64,000 nucleotides of DNA from Streptomyces olivaceus (GTDB lineage Bacteria > Actinomycetota > Actinomycetes > Streptomycetales > Streptomycetaceae). This document shows, in pieces, positions 7,160 through 15,774 of the stretch. Both the position numbers and the translations under genes were made by a program. The stretch lies in assembly GCF_000721235.1 (NCBI RefSeq), contig NZ_JOFH01000019.1, positions 124,001 through 188,000 on the forward strand, given 5' to 3'. The notes under the pieces are model-generated. The model was not told where the DNA came from, made no database searches, and saw only the letters and a program-made list of their open reading frames with translations. Every line of letters starts with the position of its first letter. The first letter of the stretch is position 1.

Positions 7160-8355
7160 AGCCGCTGGAGGACGTCCGGATCGTCTCGCTGGAGCAGTAC
7201 GGCGCCGGTCCCTTCGGCTCGCTGCACCTGGCGGCGCTGGGCGCCGAGATCATCAAGATCGAGGACCCGCGTTCGGACGGCGACGTCGGCCGCTACGTAC
7301 CGCCCTTCAACGAGGGCCGGGACTCGCTCTTCTTCGAGTCCTTCAACCGCAACAAGTCCTCCGTCGTGCTCGACATCCGCAGCCCCGCCGGGCGCGAGGT
7401 CTTCGAGGACCTGGTGCGCTCCGCCGACGCCGTCTACTCCAACCTGCGCGGCGACGTCCCCGCCAAGCTGGGCATCCGCTACGAGGACCTGGCCGGCATC
7501 AACCCGGCGATCGTCTGCTGCTCCCTGACCGGCTTCGGCATGGACGGACCGCGCAGCAGGCAGCCCGGCTACGACTACGTGCTCCAGGCGCTGGCGGGCT
7601 GGATGTCGGTCACCGGCGAGCCCGGCGGGCCGCCGCAGAAGTCCGGCCTCTCCCTCGTCGACTACAGCGGCGGCATGGTCGCGGCCCTCGCCCTGACCGC
7701 CGGCGTGCACGCGGCCCGCCGCGACGGCGTGGGCATGGACTGCGACGTGAGCCTGTACGACACCGCGATCGGCATGCTCACCTACGTCGGCACCTGGCAG
7801 ATGAACGAGGGCTGGGAACCGCAGCGCACCTCGCACTCGGCGCACCCCTCGCTGGTGCCGTTCCAGGCGTTCGAGGCGAAGGACGGCTGGCTGGTGATCG
7901 GCTGCGCCAAGGAGAAGTTCTGGCAGCGGCTGACCGAGGTCATCGGCCGCCCCGAACTGGCCGCCGACCCGCGCTTCGCCACCTTCACCGACCGCGGCGT
8001 GCACAAGGACGAGCTGATCCCGCTCCTGGAGGAGGTGCTGCTGACTCGGACGGTGGCCGAGTGGCTGGAGCCGATGCAGGCCGCGTCCGTCCCCTGCGCC
8101 CCGATCAACGAGGTGCACGAGGCGCTCACCGACCCGCACACCCTGGCCCGCGGCATGGTGGTGCACACCGACCACCCGCGCTACGGGCGGATGGCATCGG
8201 TCGCCTCGCCGGTCCGGGTCGGTACGCCGCTGGCCCCCGACGAGCACCGCAGGGCCCCGCTCTACGGCGAGCACACCGAGTCCGTCCTGCGCTCCCTCGG
8301 TTACGACGACGCCCGCATCGCCGACGCCCGCGGGCGCGGCGCGTTCGGGGACTAG
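7156..8355 (+). CDS. Family III (CaiB/BaiF) CoA-transferase
   Basis: A 399-residue class III CoA-transferase. The start V/M-K-P-L-E-D-V-R-I-V-S-L-E-Q is typical, and Asp169 in S-L-V-D-Y-S-G-G sits exactly at the position of the catalytic aspartate that forms the acyl anhydride in formyl-CoA transferase. Other family blocks are L-G-A-E-I-I-K-I-E (residues 28-36), N-R-N-K-S-S-V-V-L-D (64-73) and the G-x-G-M-D-G-P region near 128. GTG start overlaps the MaoC stop. In itaconate loci a family III transferase activates the acid using succinyl-CoA as donor, and this is the favoured role. Other C4-C6 dicarboxylic acids are possible substrates. Confidence 0.87.
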   Translation: MKPLEDVRIVSLEQYGAGPFGSLHLAALGAEIIKIEDPRSDGDVGRYVPPFNEGRDSLFFESFNRNKSSVVLDIRSPAGREVFEDLVRSADAVYSNLRGDVPAKLGIRYEDLAGINPAIVCCSLTGFGMDGPRSRQPGYDYVLQALAGWMSVTGEPGGPPQKSGLSLVDYSGGMVAALALTAGVHAARRDGVGMDCDVSLYDTAIGMLTYVGTWQMNEGWEPQRTSHSAHPSLVPFQAFEAKDGWLVIGCAKEKFWQRLTEVIGRPELAADPRFATFTDRGVHKDELIPLLEEVLLTRTVAEWLEPMQAASVPCAPINEVHEALTDPHTLARGMVVHTDHPRYGRMASVASPVRVGTPLAPDEHRRAPLYGEHTESVLRSLGYDDARIADARGRGAFGD

Positions 8356-8453
8356 GCCCCCTGTGGCCGCAGTCCCCTGTGGTCGCAGCTCCGTCTCCCC
8401 CCCACTCCCTCCACCTCCAGCCTTCCCACCCGCACGCACCCCCGGAGAGCGCC

Positions 8454-9617
8454 GTGGACTTCCAGCTCAGCCCCGAACAGCAGATGTACCGCCAGACCCT
8501 GCGCGACTTCGTCGAGCGGGAGATCGTCCCGGTCGCCCGGGAGTACGAGCACGCCGGCCGGTACCCCACCGAGATCGTCAGGACGATGAAGGACCTGGGC
8601 CTCTTCGGCCTGGTCATCCCCGAGGAGTACGGCGGGCTCGGCGCCGACACCGTGTCGTTCGCGCTGACCTTCGAGGAGATCTCGCGGGGCTGGATGGGCG
8701 TGGCCGGCATCCTCGGCAGCCACTCGGTCTCCTGCTGGATGATCAACCGGCACGGCACGGAGGAGCAGAAGCGCGCCCTGCTGCCGAAGCTGGCCACGGG
8801 TGAGCTGCGGACCGGCGTCGCGCTGACCGAGCCCGGCGCCGGCACCGACCTCCAGGGCATCCGCACCACCGCCCGGCGCGACGGCGACCACTACGTCGTC
8901 AACGGCGCCAAGATGTGGATCACCAACGCGCGGTACGCCAACCCGCTGCCCGTCCTGGTCAAGACCGACCCCACCACCACCCCGGCGCACAAGGGCATGT
9001 CGGTGCTGCTCGTGGACACCGACTCGCCCGGCTTCGAGGTGACCAAGGACATCGGCAAGCTCGGCTACAAGGGCACGGAGTCCTGCGAGGTCGTGCTGAC
9101 CGACGTACGCGTCCCGGTCTCCGCGCTGCTGGGCGGCGTGGAGGGGCGGGGGCTCCAGCAGGCGCTGTCGTCGCTGGAGACCGGCCGCATCAACATCGCG
9201 TCGCGCTCGGTGGGCGTGGCGCAGCGGGCGTACGACGAGGCGCTGTCGTACGCCCGGGAGCGGGAGGCGTTCAAGCAGCCGATCGGCGACTTCCAGGCGG
9301 TGCAGCTGCGGCTCGCGGAGATCGCCACCCAGTTGCAGGCGGCGCGGCTGCTGACGTACTGGGCGGCCTCGCAGATGGACGCGGGGCGGCGGATGGACAC
9401 CGAGTCGGGGATGGCGAAGATCTTCGCGTCCGAGACGGCGATCCGCTGTGCCACCGACTCGATGCGCATCCACGGCGGGTACGGCTACTCCACGGAGTTC
9501 GAGATCGAACGCCTGTACCGGGACGCGCCGTTGATGGCGATCGGCGAGGGCACCAACGACGTCCTGCGTACCGTGGTGGCCAAGTCGCTGCTGGCGGGAA
9601 AGGCGGTGGTCGCGTGA
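8454..9617 (+). CDS. Acyl-CoA dehydrogenase
   Basis: A 387-residue FAD enzyme of the short/medium-chain acyl-CoA dehydrogenase family. Visible are L-T-E-P-G-A-G-T-D (FAD-contact motif) near residue 123, M-W-I-T-N-A at about 152-157, G-Y-K-G-T-E-S, the helix R-E-A-F-K-Q-P-I-G-D-F-Q-A-V-Q, and the C-terminal I-H-G-G-Y-G-Y-S followed by Y-R-D-A. The catalytic Glu is probably E365 in G-E-G-T-N-D-V. The GTG start comes 98 bases after the CoA-transferase and has a GGAGAG site. Its stop overlaps the next gene by four bases. A dehydrogenase in the same locus suggests that saturated precursors (for example methylsuccinyl-CoA or alkylsuccinyl-CoA) can also feed the pathway. Confidence 0.9.
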   Translation: MDFQLSPEQQMYRQTLRDFVEREIVPVAREYEHAGRYPTEIVRTMKDLGLFGLVIPEEYGGLGADTVSFALTFEEISRGWMGVAGILGSHSVSCWMINRHGTEEQKRALLPKLATGELRTGVALTEPGAGTDLQGIRTTARRDGDHYVVNGAKMWITNARYANPLPVLVKTDPTTTPAHKGMSVLLVDTDSPGFEVTKDIGKLGYKGTESCEVVLTDVRVPVSALLGGVEGRGLQQALSSLETGRINIASRSVGVAQRAYDEALSYAREREAFKQPIGDFQAVQLRLAEIATQLQAARLLTYWAASQMDAGRRMDTESGMAKIFASETAIRCATDSMRIHGGYGYSTEFEIERLYRDAPLMAIGEGTNDVLRTVVAKSLLAGKAVVA

Positions 9618-11050
9618 CGGCCCGGGAGCAGCAGATCGGGCTGGCTCAGCGCGTGGGCCGGTTCGCCGCGGGGCTGACCCTGGCGGACATCCCGGAGGAG
9701 GTGGCGGAGCGGGCCCGGCATCTGATCCTCGACGCGGTGGGGCTGGCGTTCGTCTCGGCCGACCGGGACTTCGCCGAAGCGGCGGCGGCGGCCCTCGGCC
9801 CGGACTCGCCGACGGGCTCGGCGGGCGCCGGGGACTCCCCCGTACTGGGCCGGCCGGAGCGGCTGGAGGCGCGGGACGCCGCCGTGCTCAACGGCGTCCT
9901 CGTGCACGGCCTCGACTTCGACGACACCCACATCGCCGCCGTCACCCACGTCACCGCGAGCGCCCTGCCCGCCGCGCTGGCCGCCGCCGTGCGGGCCGGC
10001 CGGGGCGGCGACGAGCTGCTCGCCGCGTACGTGCTCGGCGTCGAGGTGGCCGCGCGGGTCGGTCTGGGCGGTGCCGGGCACTTCCACGACAGCGGCTACC
10101 ACCCCACGGCGGTGGCGGGCGCGTTCGGCGCGGCCACCGTCGCCGCCAAGCTGGGCGGGCTCGACGCGGACGGCATCGCCACCGCGCAGGGCATCGTCGG
10201 CTCGATGGCGGCGGGGCTGCTGGAGTTCCTGGAGGACGGGTCGTGGACGAAGCGCCTGCACCCGGGGTGGGCGGCGATGTCCGGGCTGACGGCGGCCTCC
10301 TTCGCGCGCGCCGGCTGGTCCGGGCCGCCCGCGGTGTACGAGGGCCGCTTCGGCCTGTACAGCACCCACCTGCAGACCGCCGAACGCCGGGCGCGGCCCG
10401 AGGCGGTGGCCGAAGGACTGGGCGAGGTGTGGGAGCTGGCCCGCACGGCGGTGAAGCCGTACGCCTCCTGCCACTTCACCCACCCGTTCGTCGACGCCGC
10501 GCTGCTCCTGCGGCGCGAGGGCGCCGACCCGGCCCGGATCACCCGCGTGACGGCGGGCATCCACCCGGTGCCGGGCAAGGTGATCGCCGAGCCGCTCGAC
10601 GCCAAGCGCACGCCGGTCAGCGAGTACGACGCGAAGTTCAGCCTGCCGTTCACGGTGGCGGCGGCGTTCGTGCGGGACCGCTTCGGGCTCGCCGAGCTGA
10701 GCACGGAGGCCCGGCAGGACGCGGACATCCTCGCGCTGGCCCGCCTGGTCGAGGTCACCGACGATCCGGAGAGCGCCTTCCCGGGCGCCTACTCCGGTGT
10801 GCTGACCGTGGAGTTGGACGACGGCCGGGTCCTCACCCACCGCGAGCAGGTCAACCGCGGCCACGACACCCGGCCGCTCACCAACGCCGACGTCGTCGCC
10901 AAGTTCCGGGAGAACATGGCCGCGTGCGCGGACGCCGACGACGCGGTGACGGCACAGGTGGAGTCGGCGGTGCTGGGGCTGGGCAAGGGCGGTGACCACT
11001 CCCCGACCGCGCGGCAGTTCGCCGAGGCGTGCTCCTCGGCTCCGCGCTGA
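9614..11050 (+). CDS. MmgE/PrpD family protein
   Basis: A 478-residue protein of the MmgE/PrpD superfamily, which includes 2-methylcitrate dehydratase and cis-aconitate decarboxylase. Family blocks visible are A-R-H-L-I-L-D-A-V-G-L-A-F near residue 35, H-G-L-D-F-D-D-T-H at about 99-107, H-P-T-A-V-A-G-A-F-G-A-A-T at about 163-175, the K-R-L-H-P-G-W-A-A region near 215 and the Y-A-S-C-H-F-T-H-P block. GTG start overlaps the acyl-CoA dehydrogenase stop, so it ends a coupled operon. A member of this family is also present in the Pseudomonas aeruginosa itaconate locus, where its exact job is unclear. It may isomerise, dehydrate or decarboxylate the dicarboxylate substrate. Confidence 0.87.
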   Translation: MTAREQQIGLAQRVGRFAAGLTLADIPEEVAERARHLILDAVGLAFVSADRDFAEAAAAALGPDSPTGSAGAGDSPVLGRPERLEARDAAVLNGVLVHGLDFDDTHIAAVTHVTASALPAALAAAVRAGRGGDELLAAYVLGVEVAARVGLGGAGHFHDSGYHPTAVAGAFGAATVAAKLGGLDADGIATAQGIVGSMAAGLLEFLEDGSWTKRLHPGWAAMSGLTAASFARAGWSGPPAVYEGRFGLYSTHLQTAERRARPEAVAEGLGEVWELARTAVKPYASCHFTHPFVDAALLLRREGADPARITRVTAGIHPVPGKVIAEPLDAKRTPVSEYDAKFSLPFTVAAAFVRDRFGLAELSTEARQDADILALARLVEVTDDPESAFPGAYSGVLTVELDDGRVLTHREQVNRGHDTRPLTNADVVAKFRENMAACADADDAVTAQVESAVLGLGKGGDHSPTARQFAEACSSAPR

Positions 11051-11104
11051 CGGCACCCGTCGCGTCGTACTGCGCCGGCACCGCGGAGGTCGACCGGCAC
11101 GGAT

Positions 11105-11138
11105 GTGGGTCCCCACCTCGGTGCGTGTGGGGACCCAC
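11105..11138. terminator. Bidirectional hairpin terminator
   Basis: A perfect 12-bp stem, gtgggtccccac (11105-11116) pairing with gtggggacccac (11127-11138), with a 10-base loop. It lies between the convergent ends of the MmgE/PrpD gene and the carboxypeptidase gene, and probably ends both transcripts. There is no U-tract, as is usual for Streptomyces. Confidence 0.85.
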
Positions 11139-11154
11139 TGGTGTTTCCGTGAGG

Positions 11155-12078
11155 TCAGTCGCGCTCGGCGCCCGACGGGAGCTTGCGGAGCTTCATGGTC
11201 GAGGCGTCGTCGGCGCCGAAGCCGTAGTCGAGGAGCTTCGCCGCGTCCTCGTAGCGTTCCGCGCTGTTCATCACGGCGCCGGTGACGGTCTTGCCGTCCC
11301 GCTCGGCCGCGAAGACCAGGCACGGGCCGGCCTGAGTCGTCGTGCCGGTCTTGACGCCGATGGCGCCGTCGTAGGAGCCGAGGAGCTGGTTGGTGTTGTA
11401 CCAGGTGTAGTAGCGGGTGTTGCCGTTGGCCGCCGGGGCCTCGGCCTCGTACGTCTGCGTCTTGACAACGTTGGCGAAGGTCTGGTTCTTCATCGAGTGC
11501 AGGGCCAGAGTCGCCAGGTCGCGGGCCGAGCTGGTGTCGTCCCCGATGCCGTCGAACGTCTCGAACGTCGAGTTGTCGAGGCCGAGTTCCTTCGCCTCGG
11601 CGTTCATGTCGCCGACGAAGTCCTGCACGCGCTCCGCCCTGGTCGCGCCCTCTCCGAAGGTGTCGACGAGGGCGTAGGCGGCGTCGGCGCCCGAGGGCAG
11701 GAGGGCCGCGTGGAGGAGCTGCTCCACCGTCAGCTTGTCGCCGGTCTGGAGATCGGCGGTGCTGGCGCCGTTGTCGGTGACGTAGTCGCGGTAGGCCTGG
11801 TCGACGGTGATCTGGCGGTCCAGGTCGAGGTCGGGCTGGTCGAGCACGACGGTCGCGGTCATGATCTTCGCGGTGCTGGCCGTGAAGGCGTCCGAGTCCT
11901 CGCTCTTGCCGAACAGCGTCTCGCCGTTCCCGTCCAGCAGCACCGCGCTCTTGGCGGCCACTTCGGGCGCGGGGGCCGCGGCGGGGGCGGCCGAGGCGGC
12001 AACCGGGCTCGCGGCCAGCAGGGCTCCGCCGACGACGGCGACAACGGCGGCTCTTCTGGGCTGAGTTGCGACAGCCAT
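11155..12078 (-). CDS. Secreted D-alanyl-D-alanine carboxypeptidase (PBP5-type)
   Basis: A 307-residue penicillin-binding protein of the S11 (DacA-like) family that trims the terminal D-Ala from peptidoglycan stem peptides outside the membrane. A Sec signal peptide is evident at residues 1-32 (RR, hydrophobic A/V stretch, ASA-A cleavage). The acylation motif S68-T-A-K71 and the K-T-G triad (V-K-T-G-T-T) are present. The second motif, normally S-x-N, reads S129-G-A131-D, so the Asn is replaced by Ala. The chosen ATG is the one that gives a proper signal peptide; a longer upstream frame is not signal-like. Monocistronic between two hairpins. Confidence 0.88.
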   Translation of the reverse strand: MAVATQPRRAAVVAVVGGALLAASPVAASAAPAAAPAPEVAAKSAVLLDGNGETLFGKSEDSDAFTASTAKIMTATVVLDQPDLDLDRQITVDQAYRDYVTDNGASTADLQTGDKLTVEQLLHAALLPSGADAAYALVDTFGEGATRAERVQDFVGDMNAEAKELGLDNSTFETFDGIGDDTSSARDLATLALHSMKNQTFANVVKTQTYEAEAPAANGNTRYYTWYNTNQLLGSYDGAIGVKTGTTTQAGPCLVFAAERDGKTVTGAVMNSAERYEDAAKLLDYGFGADDASTMKLRKLPSGAERD

Positions 12079-12271
12079 ATAGGCAACTCCGTATCTGGGA
12101 TTGTGAGGGGACGGCGGCGCTCGACATGCCGTCGGCGCCTCGGCGCCGGGCCGTCGCGCCACCTGTCGGCACTGGATCTGCCGATCATGGTGAGCGTAGC
12201 CTCCCCTTCCGGTCCGGACACAGGCGCCTCTACCCCGGAGCCGCCGAAGTAGCCGTGGGACGACATGACTT

Positions 12272-12303
12272 GGGCCCGCGTCCACGATGATGCGGGCGGG
12301 CCC
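12272..12303 (-). terminator. Hairpin downstream of whiE ORFVIII
   Basis: Perfect 8-bp stem, gggcccgc (12272-12279) with gcgggccc (12296-12303), 16-base loop, about 30 bases past the stop of the hydroxylase gene. Probable terminator. A 16-base direct repeat (12308-12323 and 12331-12346) between the hairpin and the stop duplicates the last codons of that gene. Confidence 0.6.
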
Positions 12304-12333
12304 GTGTCCGTCAGGTGCGTGCCGGTGCTCCCG

Positions 12334-14067
12334 TCAGGTGCGTGCCAGTACCGTCCCCACGACCTGGCGCAGCATCGCCTCGGGGTCGGGGGCCGGGCCC
12401 GGGGAGCGCCAGGCCACGAAGCCGTCGGGGCGGACCAGGACCGCGCCGTCGCGGGAGACGCCGTGGGCCTTGGCCCAGTCGGTCTCCTCGTCGTCCGGGA
12501 CGAGGTCGGCCTCCGGAGTCGCGCCGACGCGGTACGACGTCAGCGGCACCCGCAGGTCGGCCGCCAGGCGGGCCGCCGCCTCGTGCCAGCCGGTGGGCCG
12601 GCCCGCGTCGCTGAGCAGGACGAGGGAGTCCTCGTAGAGGTCCAGGGTGGAGACCCGGGTGTCGCCCCGGCGCAGCCAGAGGTGGGGGGACCTGCTGCCG
12701 GGGGCTCCGGTGAGGTCGAGGCCCTCCGGGACCACCGGGGTCGCCGGGTCGGCGCCGACCACGGCGCCCTGGGGGTAGCGGTAGCCGAGGGCGACGTTGA
12801 GGATGCCGCGCTGCGGGCCGCCGCCGGGGCCGTTCGTGCCGGGTGCCTCTCCGGGGGCGCCGGCCGGCTTTCCGCGCGGGGCGCCGCCTCCCGCGCCCGG
12901 CGGCGGGGCGAAGCCCGGGTGGCTGTGTTCGACCGAGCGGTGGGCCGCGCGGGCGCTGGTGGCCTCCGCGACCGGGCGGCGTTCCGCGTCGTACGTGTCG
13001 AGGAGCGCCTCCCCCGCCCAGCCCTCCAGGACCGCGGCCAGTTTCCAGGCGAGGTTGTGGGCGTCCTGGATGCCGGTGTTGGAGCCGAAGGCGCCGGTCG
13101 GGGACATCTCGTGGGCCGAGTCGCCGGCCAGCAGGACGCGGCCGGAGCGGTAGCTGCGGGCCACGCGCTGGGCGGCGTGCCAGGGCGCCTTGCCGGTGAT
13201 CTCGACGTCGAGGTCCGGGTCGCCGACGGCGCGGCGGATGTGGGCGGCGCAGCGCTCGTCGGTGAAGTCCTCCACCGTTTCGCCCTGTTCGGGGTGCCAG
13301 GGGGCGTGGAAGACCCAGTTCTCGCGGTTGTCGACGGGCAGGAGGGCGCCGTCGGCGTTCTCGTCGGTCAGGTAGCAGACGATGAAGCGGCGCTCGCCCA
13401 CGACGTCGGCGAGGCGGCGGCTGCGGAAGGTGACGCTGACGTTGTGGAAGAGGTCGCCGGGGCCGCTCTGCCCGATGCCGAGCTGCTCGCGGACGGGGCT
13501 GCGGGGGCCGTCGGCGGCGACCAGGTAGTCCGCACGGATGGTGGTGTGCTCGCCGGTCTCCCGGCTCTTCACGATCGCCGTGACGCCGTCGGCACCGGCC
13601 TCGAACGACAGCAGTTCGGTGCCGAAGCGCAGGTCGCCGCCGAGGGCCGTGGCGTGGGTGAGGAGTTCGGGTTCGAGGTCGTTCTGGCTGCACAGGCACC
13701 AGGAGCTGGGGCTGAAGCGGGCCAGTCCGCCGCCGGGGTCGATCTGCTTGAACAGCCACTCGCCCGCGTCCCCGACCAGGGTCGGCGTCTGCAGGATGCC
13801 GTGGTTGCCGGCCAGGGTGGCGGCGGCCCGGCGGATGTCCGGCTCGGTGCCGGCCACCCGGAAGATCTCCATCGTGCGGACGTTGTTGCCGCGTCCGCGG
13901 GGGTGGATGGAGGTGCCGGCGTGGCGTTCCACCAGGGTGTGCCGGACGCCGAGCCGCCCCAGGAACACCGAGGTCGACAGGCCCACCAGGGACCCTCCGA
14001 CGACGAGGACCGGGACGCGGTGGACGCCGGGGGCCGTCCCGCCGGACCGGTCGGCTCTTTCGTTCAT
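12334..14067 (-). CDS. whiE-ORFVIII: whiE ORFVIII: FAD-dependent aromatic polyketide hydroxylase
   Basis: A 577-residue flavoprotein monooxygenase of the PheA/TetX group. The dinucleotide-binding motif G-G-S-L-V-G-L is at residues 24-30, the D-G motif region appears as V-A-A-D-G-P-R-S, and the G-D motif is G-R-V-L-L-A-G-D-S-A-H. A thioredoxin-like C-terminal domain is typical. A Gly/Pro/Ala-rich insert (about residues 378-410) precedes it. In S. coelicolor the divergent whiE ORFVIII encodes the hydroxylase that modifies the spore-pigment polyketide and has its own late promoter. Here it is likewise divergent from ORFI-VII, 284 bases away. It acts in maturing spores; the exact hydroxylation site is not known from sequence. 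Confidence 0.92.
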   Translation of the reverse strand: MNERADRSGGTAPGVHRVPVLVVGGSLVGLSTSVFLGRLGVRHTLVERHAGTSIHPRGRGNNVRTMEIFRVAGTEPDIRRAAATLAGNHGILQTPTLVGDAGEWLFKQIDPGGGLARFSPSSWCLCSQNDLEPELLTHATALGGDLRFGTELLSFEAGADGVTAIVKSRETGEHTTIRADYLVAADGPRSPVREQLGIGQSGPGDLFHNVSVTFRSRRLADVVGERRFIVCYLTDENADGALLPVDNRENWVFHAPWHPEQGETVEDFTDERCAAHIRRAVGDPDLDVEITGKAPWHAAQRVARSYRSGRVLLAGDSAHEMSPTGAFGSNTGIQDAHNLAWKLAAVLEGWAGEALLDTYDAERRPVAEATSARAAHRSVEHSHPGFAPPPGAGGGAPRGKPAGAPGEAPGTNGPGGGPQRGILNVALGYRYPQGAVVGADPATPVVPEGLDLTGAPGSRSPHLWLRRGDTRVSTLDLYEDSLVLLSDAGRPTGWHEAAARLAADLRVPLTSYRVGATPEADLVPDDEETDWAKAHGVSRDGAVLVRPDGFVAWRSPGPAPDPEAMLRQVVGTVLART

Positions 14068-14351
14068 GGCTGTTCGTCCTCCGTTGCGACAGACATACGT
14101 GGCTGTACGTGGCTGTACGTGGCTTTCCCATCCCTCGGCGGGTGTGCGCCGGGGCCCTCATGCATGCCCCGTACGGCCCCGCCGGGCCCGCCGGGGCCGA
14201 GGCTTCACCCGCTTAACCCTCCTGGTTCGCGGACCTCGCCGACACGGCCCACGATCGTCGTAATGCGACCGTCGCACCCGCGCCGGCCCGGCGCGCGCCG
14301 CGGCGATCGCCCCAGTCCACGAGGAAGTTCCCCTGAGAAGAGGTGGGCCGG
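14068..14351. promoter_or_regulatory. Divergent whiE promoter region
   Basis: 284 bases between ORFVIII and ORFI, equivalent to the region holding whiEP2 and whiEP1 in S. coelicolor, which are switched on late in sporulation. Visible structure: three perfect 10-bp direct repeats tacgtggctg (14096-14105, 14106-14115; third copy from 14116 truncated to tacgtggct) about 30 bases upstream of ORFVIII, one helical turn apart. A single GACAC (14241-14245), the core of WhiA sites, is present but too short to weigh. Core promoter elements cannot be assigned with confidence. Confidence 0.6.
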
Positions 14352-15557
14352 ATGACGGTCTCTCCCGTCGTGACGGCGGATGCCCTGACCACGGACGCGA
14401 CCGGCACCCGTGCGGCGCCGGCGCCGGCCGGCGTGGCGACCGACGCGGGCGGCGTGTCGATATCCGCGTTCGACGGATCCCGGGTGCGGGTCGTGCTGAT
14501 GCTGGACGTCCACGACGGCATGCAGCAGGAGTTCCTGGACGCCTACGAGCGCATCCGCGACCGGGTCGCCGCCGTGCCGGGACACGTCAGCGACCAGCTG
14601 TGCCAGTCCCTGGAGAACCCCACCCAGTGGCTGCTGACCAGCGAGTGGGAGAGCGCGGCGCCCTTCCTGGCCTGGGTCAACAGCGACGAGCACCTGGACA
14701 CCGTCGAGCCGCTGCAGGACTGCGTCCGCGACACCCGCTCCCTGCGCTACAGCGTGCTGCGGGAGACCGACGGCGAGCAGCCCGCGCCCGGTGAGCCGCG
14801 CTCCGCGCCCCGCGTCGGCGGCAACGTCGTACGGCACGCCCTGACCTTCACCGTACGGCCCGGCAGCGAGCCCGAGGTCGCCCGGCTGCTGTCGGAGTAC
14901 GCGGCGCCCGACGCCCGGGTGGACGGAGCCACGCGGCTGCTGCGCACCTCGCTCTTCCTGCACGGCAACCGGGTCGTGCGCGCCGTGGAGGTGCGGGGCG
15001 ACCTGCAGACCGCGCTGCGCCACGTCGCCCGGCAGCCGGGGGTGCGGGCCGTCGAGGAGGCACTGGACCCGTACGTGGAGCAGGAGCGGGACCTCCGCGA
15101 TCCGCGCTCGGCCCGGCGCTTCTTCACCCGGGCCGCCATGCCGGCCGTCCACCACGTCGCCGCCGACCGCACGCCCGGCGCCCAGCGCGCCGACCGGCCC
15201 GTGCGGCGGCTGGGGCTGTTCTACCCGGTCCGCTCCGGCGCCGGACCCGAGCTGGCGCGGCTGCTGGCCCGCCAGGACGCGTCGGCCCTGCGGACGCCGG
15301 ACGGTCCGGTGCGGGCCGCCACCGTCTTCCACCGCGACGACCTCGTCGTACGCCTCGTCGACGTGGACGGGGACCCCGAGGACGCGCCCGCCCTCGTGCT
15401 GGGGCTGGACGGCGACGGCGCCGTCCGGGCCGAGCGGCTCCTCGACACCGCGGCCGTCGGGATCGACGGTCCGCCGACCGGAGCCGGCGCCCTGTCCCGG
15501 CTGCTCGGCGCGGCGCGCATGACGCCCCTGACCGACCGGAGTTCGGCCGGTTCCTGA
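14352..15557 (+). CDS. whiE-ORFI: whiE ORFI: SchA/CurD-like spore-pigment protein
   Basis: A 401-residue protein matching the first gene of whiE-type clusters. Residues about 45-135 are an antibiotic-biosynthesis-monooxygenase-like ferredoxin fold (V-V-L-M-L-D-V ... W-L-L-T-S-E-W-E). The central and C-terminal parts are SchA/CurD-like repeats related to TcmI-type cyclases (F-T-V-R-P-G-S-E ... and F-Y-P-V-R-S-G-A-G). The ATG after GGTGGG is preferred; an in-frame GTG nine bases upstream sits in that ribosome site. It opens the ORFI-VII operon. Roles suggested for the family are oxidation or folding of the nascent polyketide; the precise reaction is unknown. Confidence 0.88.
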   Translation: MTVSPVVTADALTTDATGTRAAPAPAGVATDAGGVSISAFDGSRVRVVLMLDVHDGMQQEFLDAYERIRDRVAAVPGHVSDQLCQSLENPTQWLLTSEWESAAPFLAWVNSDEHLDTVEPLQDCVRDTRSLRYSVLRETDGEQPAPGEPRSAPRVGGNVVRHALTFTVRPGSEPEVARLLSEYAAPDARVDGATRLLRTSLFLHGNRVVRAVEVRGDLQTALRHVARQPGVRAVEEALDPYVEQERDLRDPRSARRFFTRAAMPAVHHVAADRTPGAQRADRPVRRLGLFYPVRSGAGPELARLLARQDASALRTPDGPVRAATVFHRDDLVVRLVDVDGDPEDAPALVLGLDGDGAVRAERLLDTAAVGIDGPPTGAGALSRLLGAARMTPLTDRSSAGS

Positions 15558-15774
15558 GCCCCGCGGCCCGCCGTACGGCCCACCGGGCGGCCCCGCGTAC
15601 GGACCACCGGCCCGCGACCGGCCGGGCCCGACGGCGTGCCCGCCGGTCCGCGCGCCCCCCTCCTCACCACCGCCCGCCGCCATCCACCGCCCTCCCCCCG
15701 CGCCGAACCGCCGTCGCGGCGGAGACCTCCGCGCCCTCCTCACGCCCACCACCGCCGGGTCCACCAGCGGCTTC

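Noticed and set aside
12308..12346. 16-bp direct repeat at the end of whiE ORFVIII as a mobile-element target duplication
   Set aside because: Copies are only seven bases apart with nothing inserted between; simple slippage is more likely.
14241..14245. GACAC as a WhiA site in the whiE promoter
   Set aside because: A five-base match is expected by chance in this base composition; only noted.
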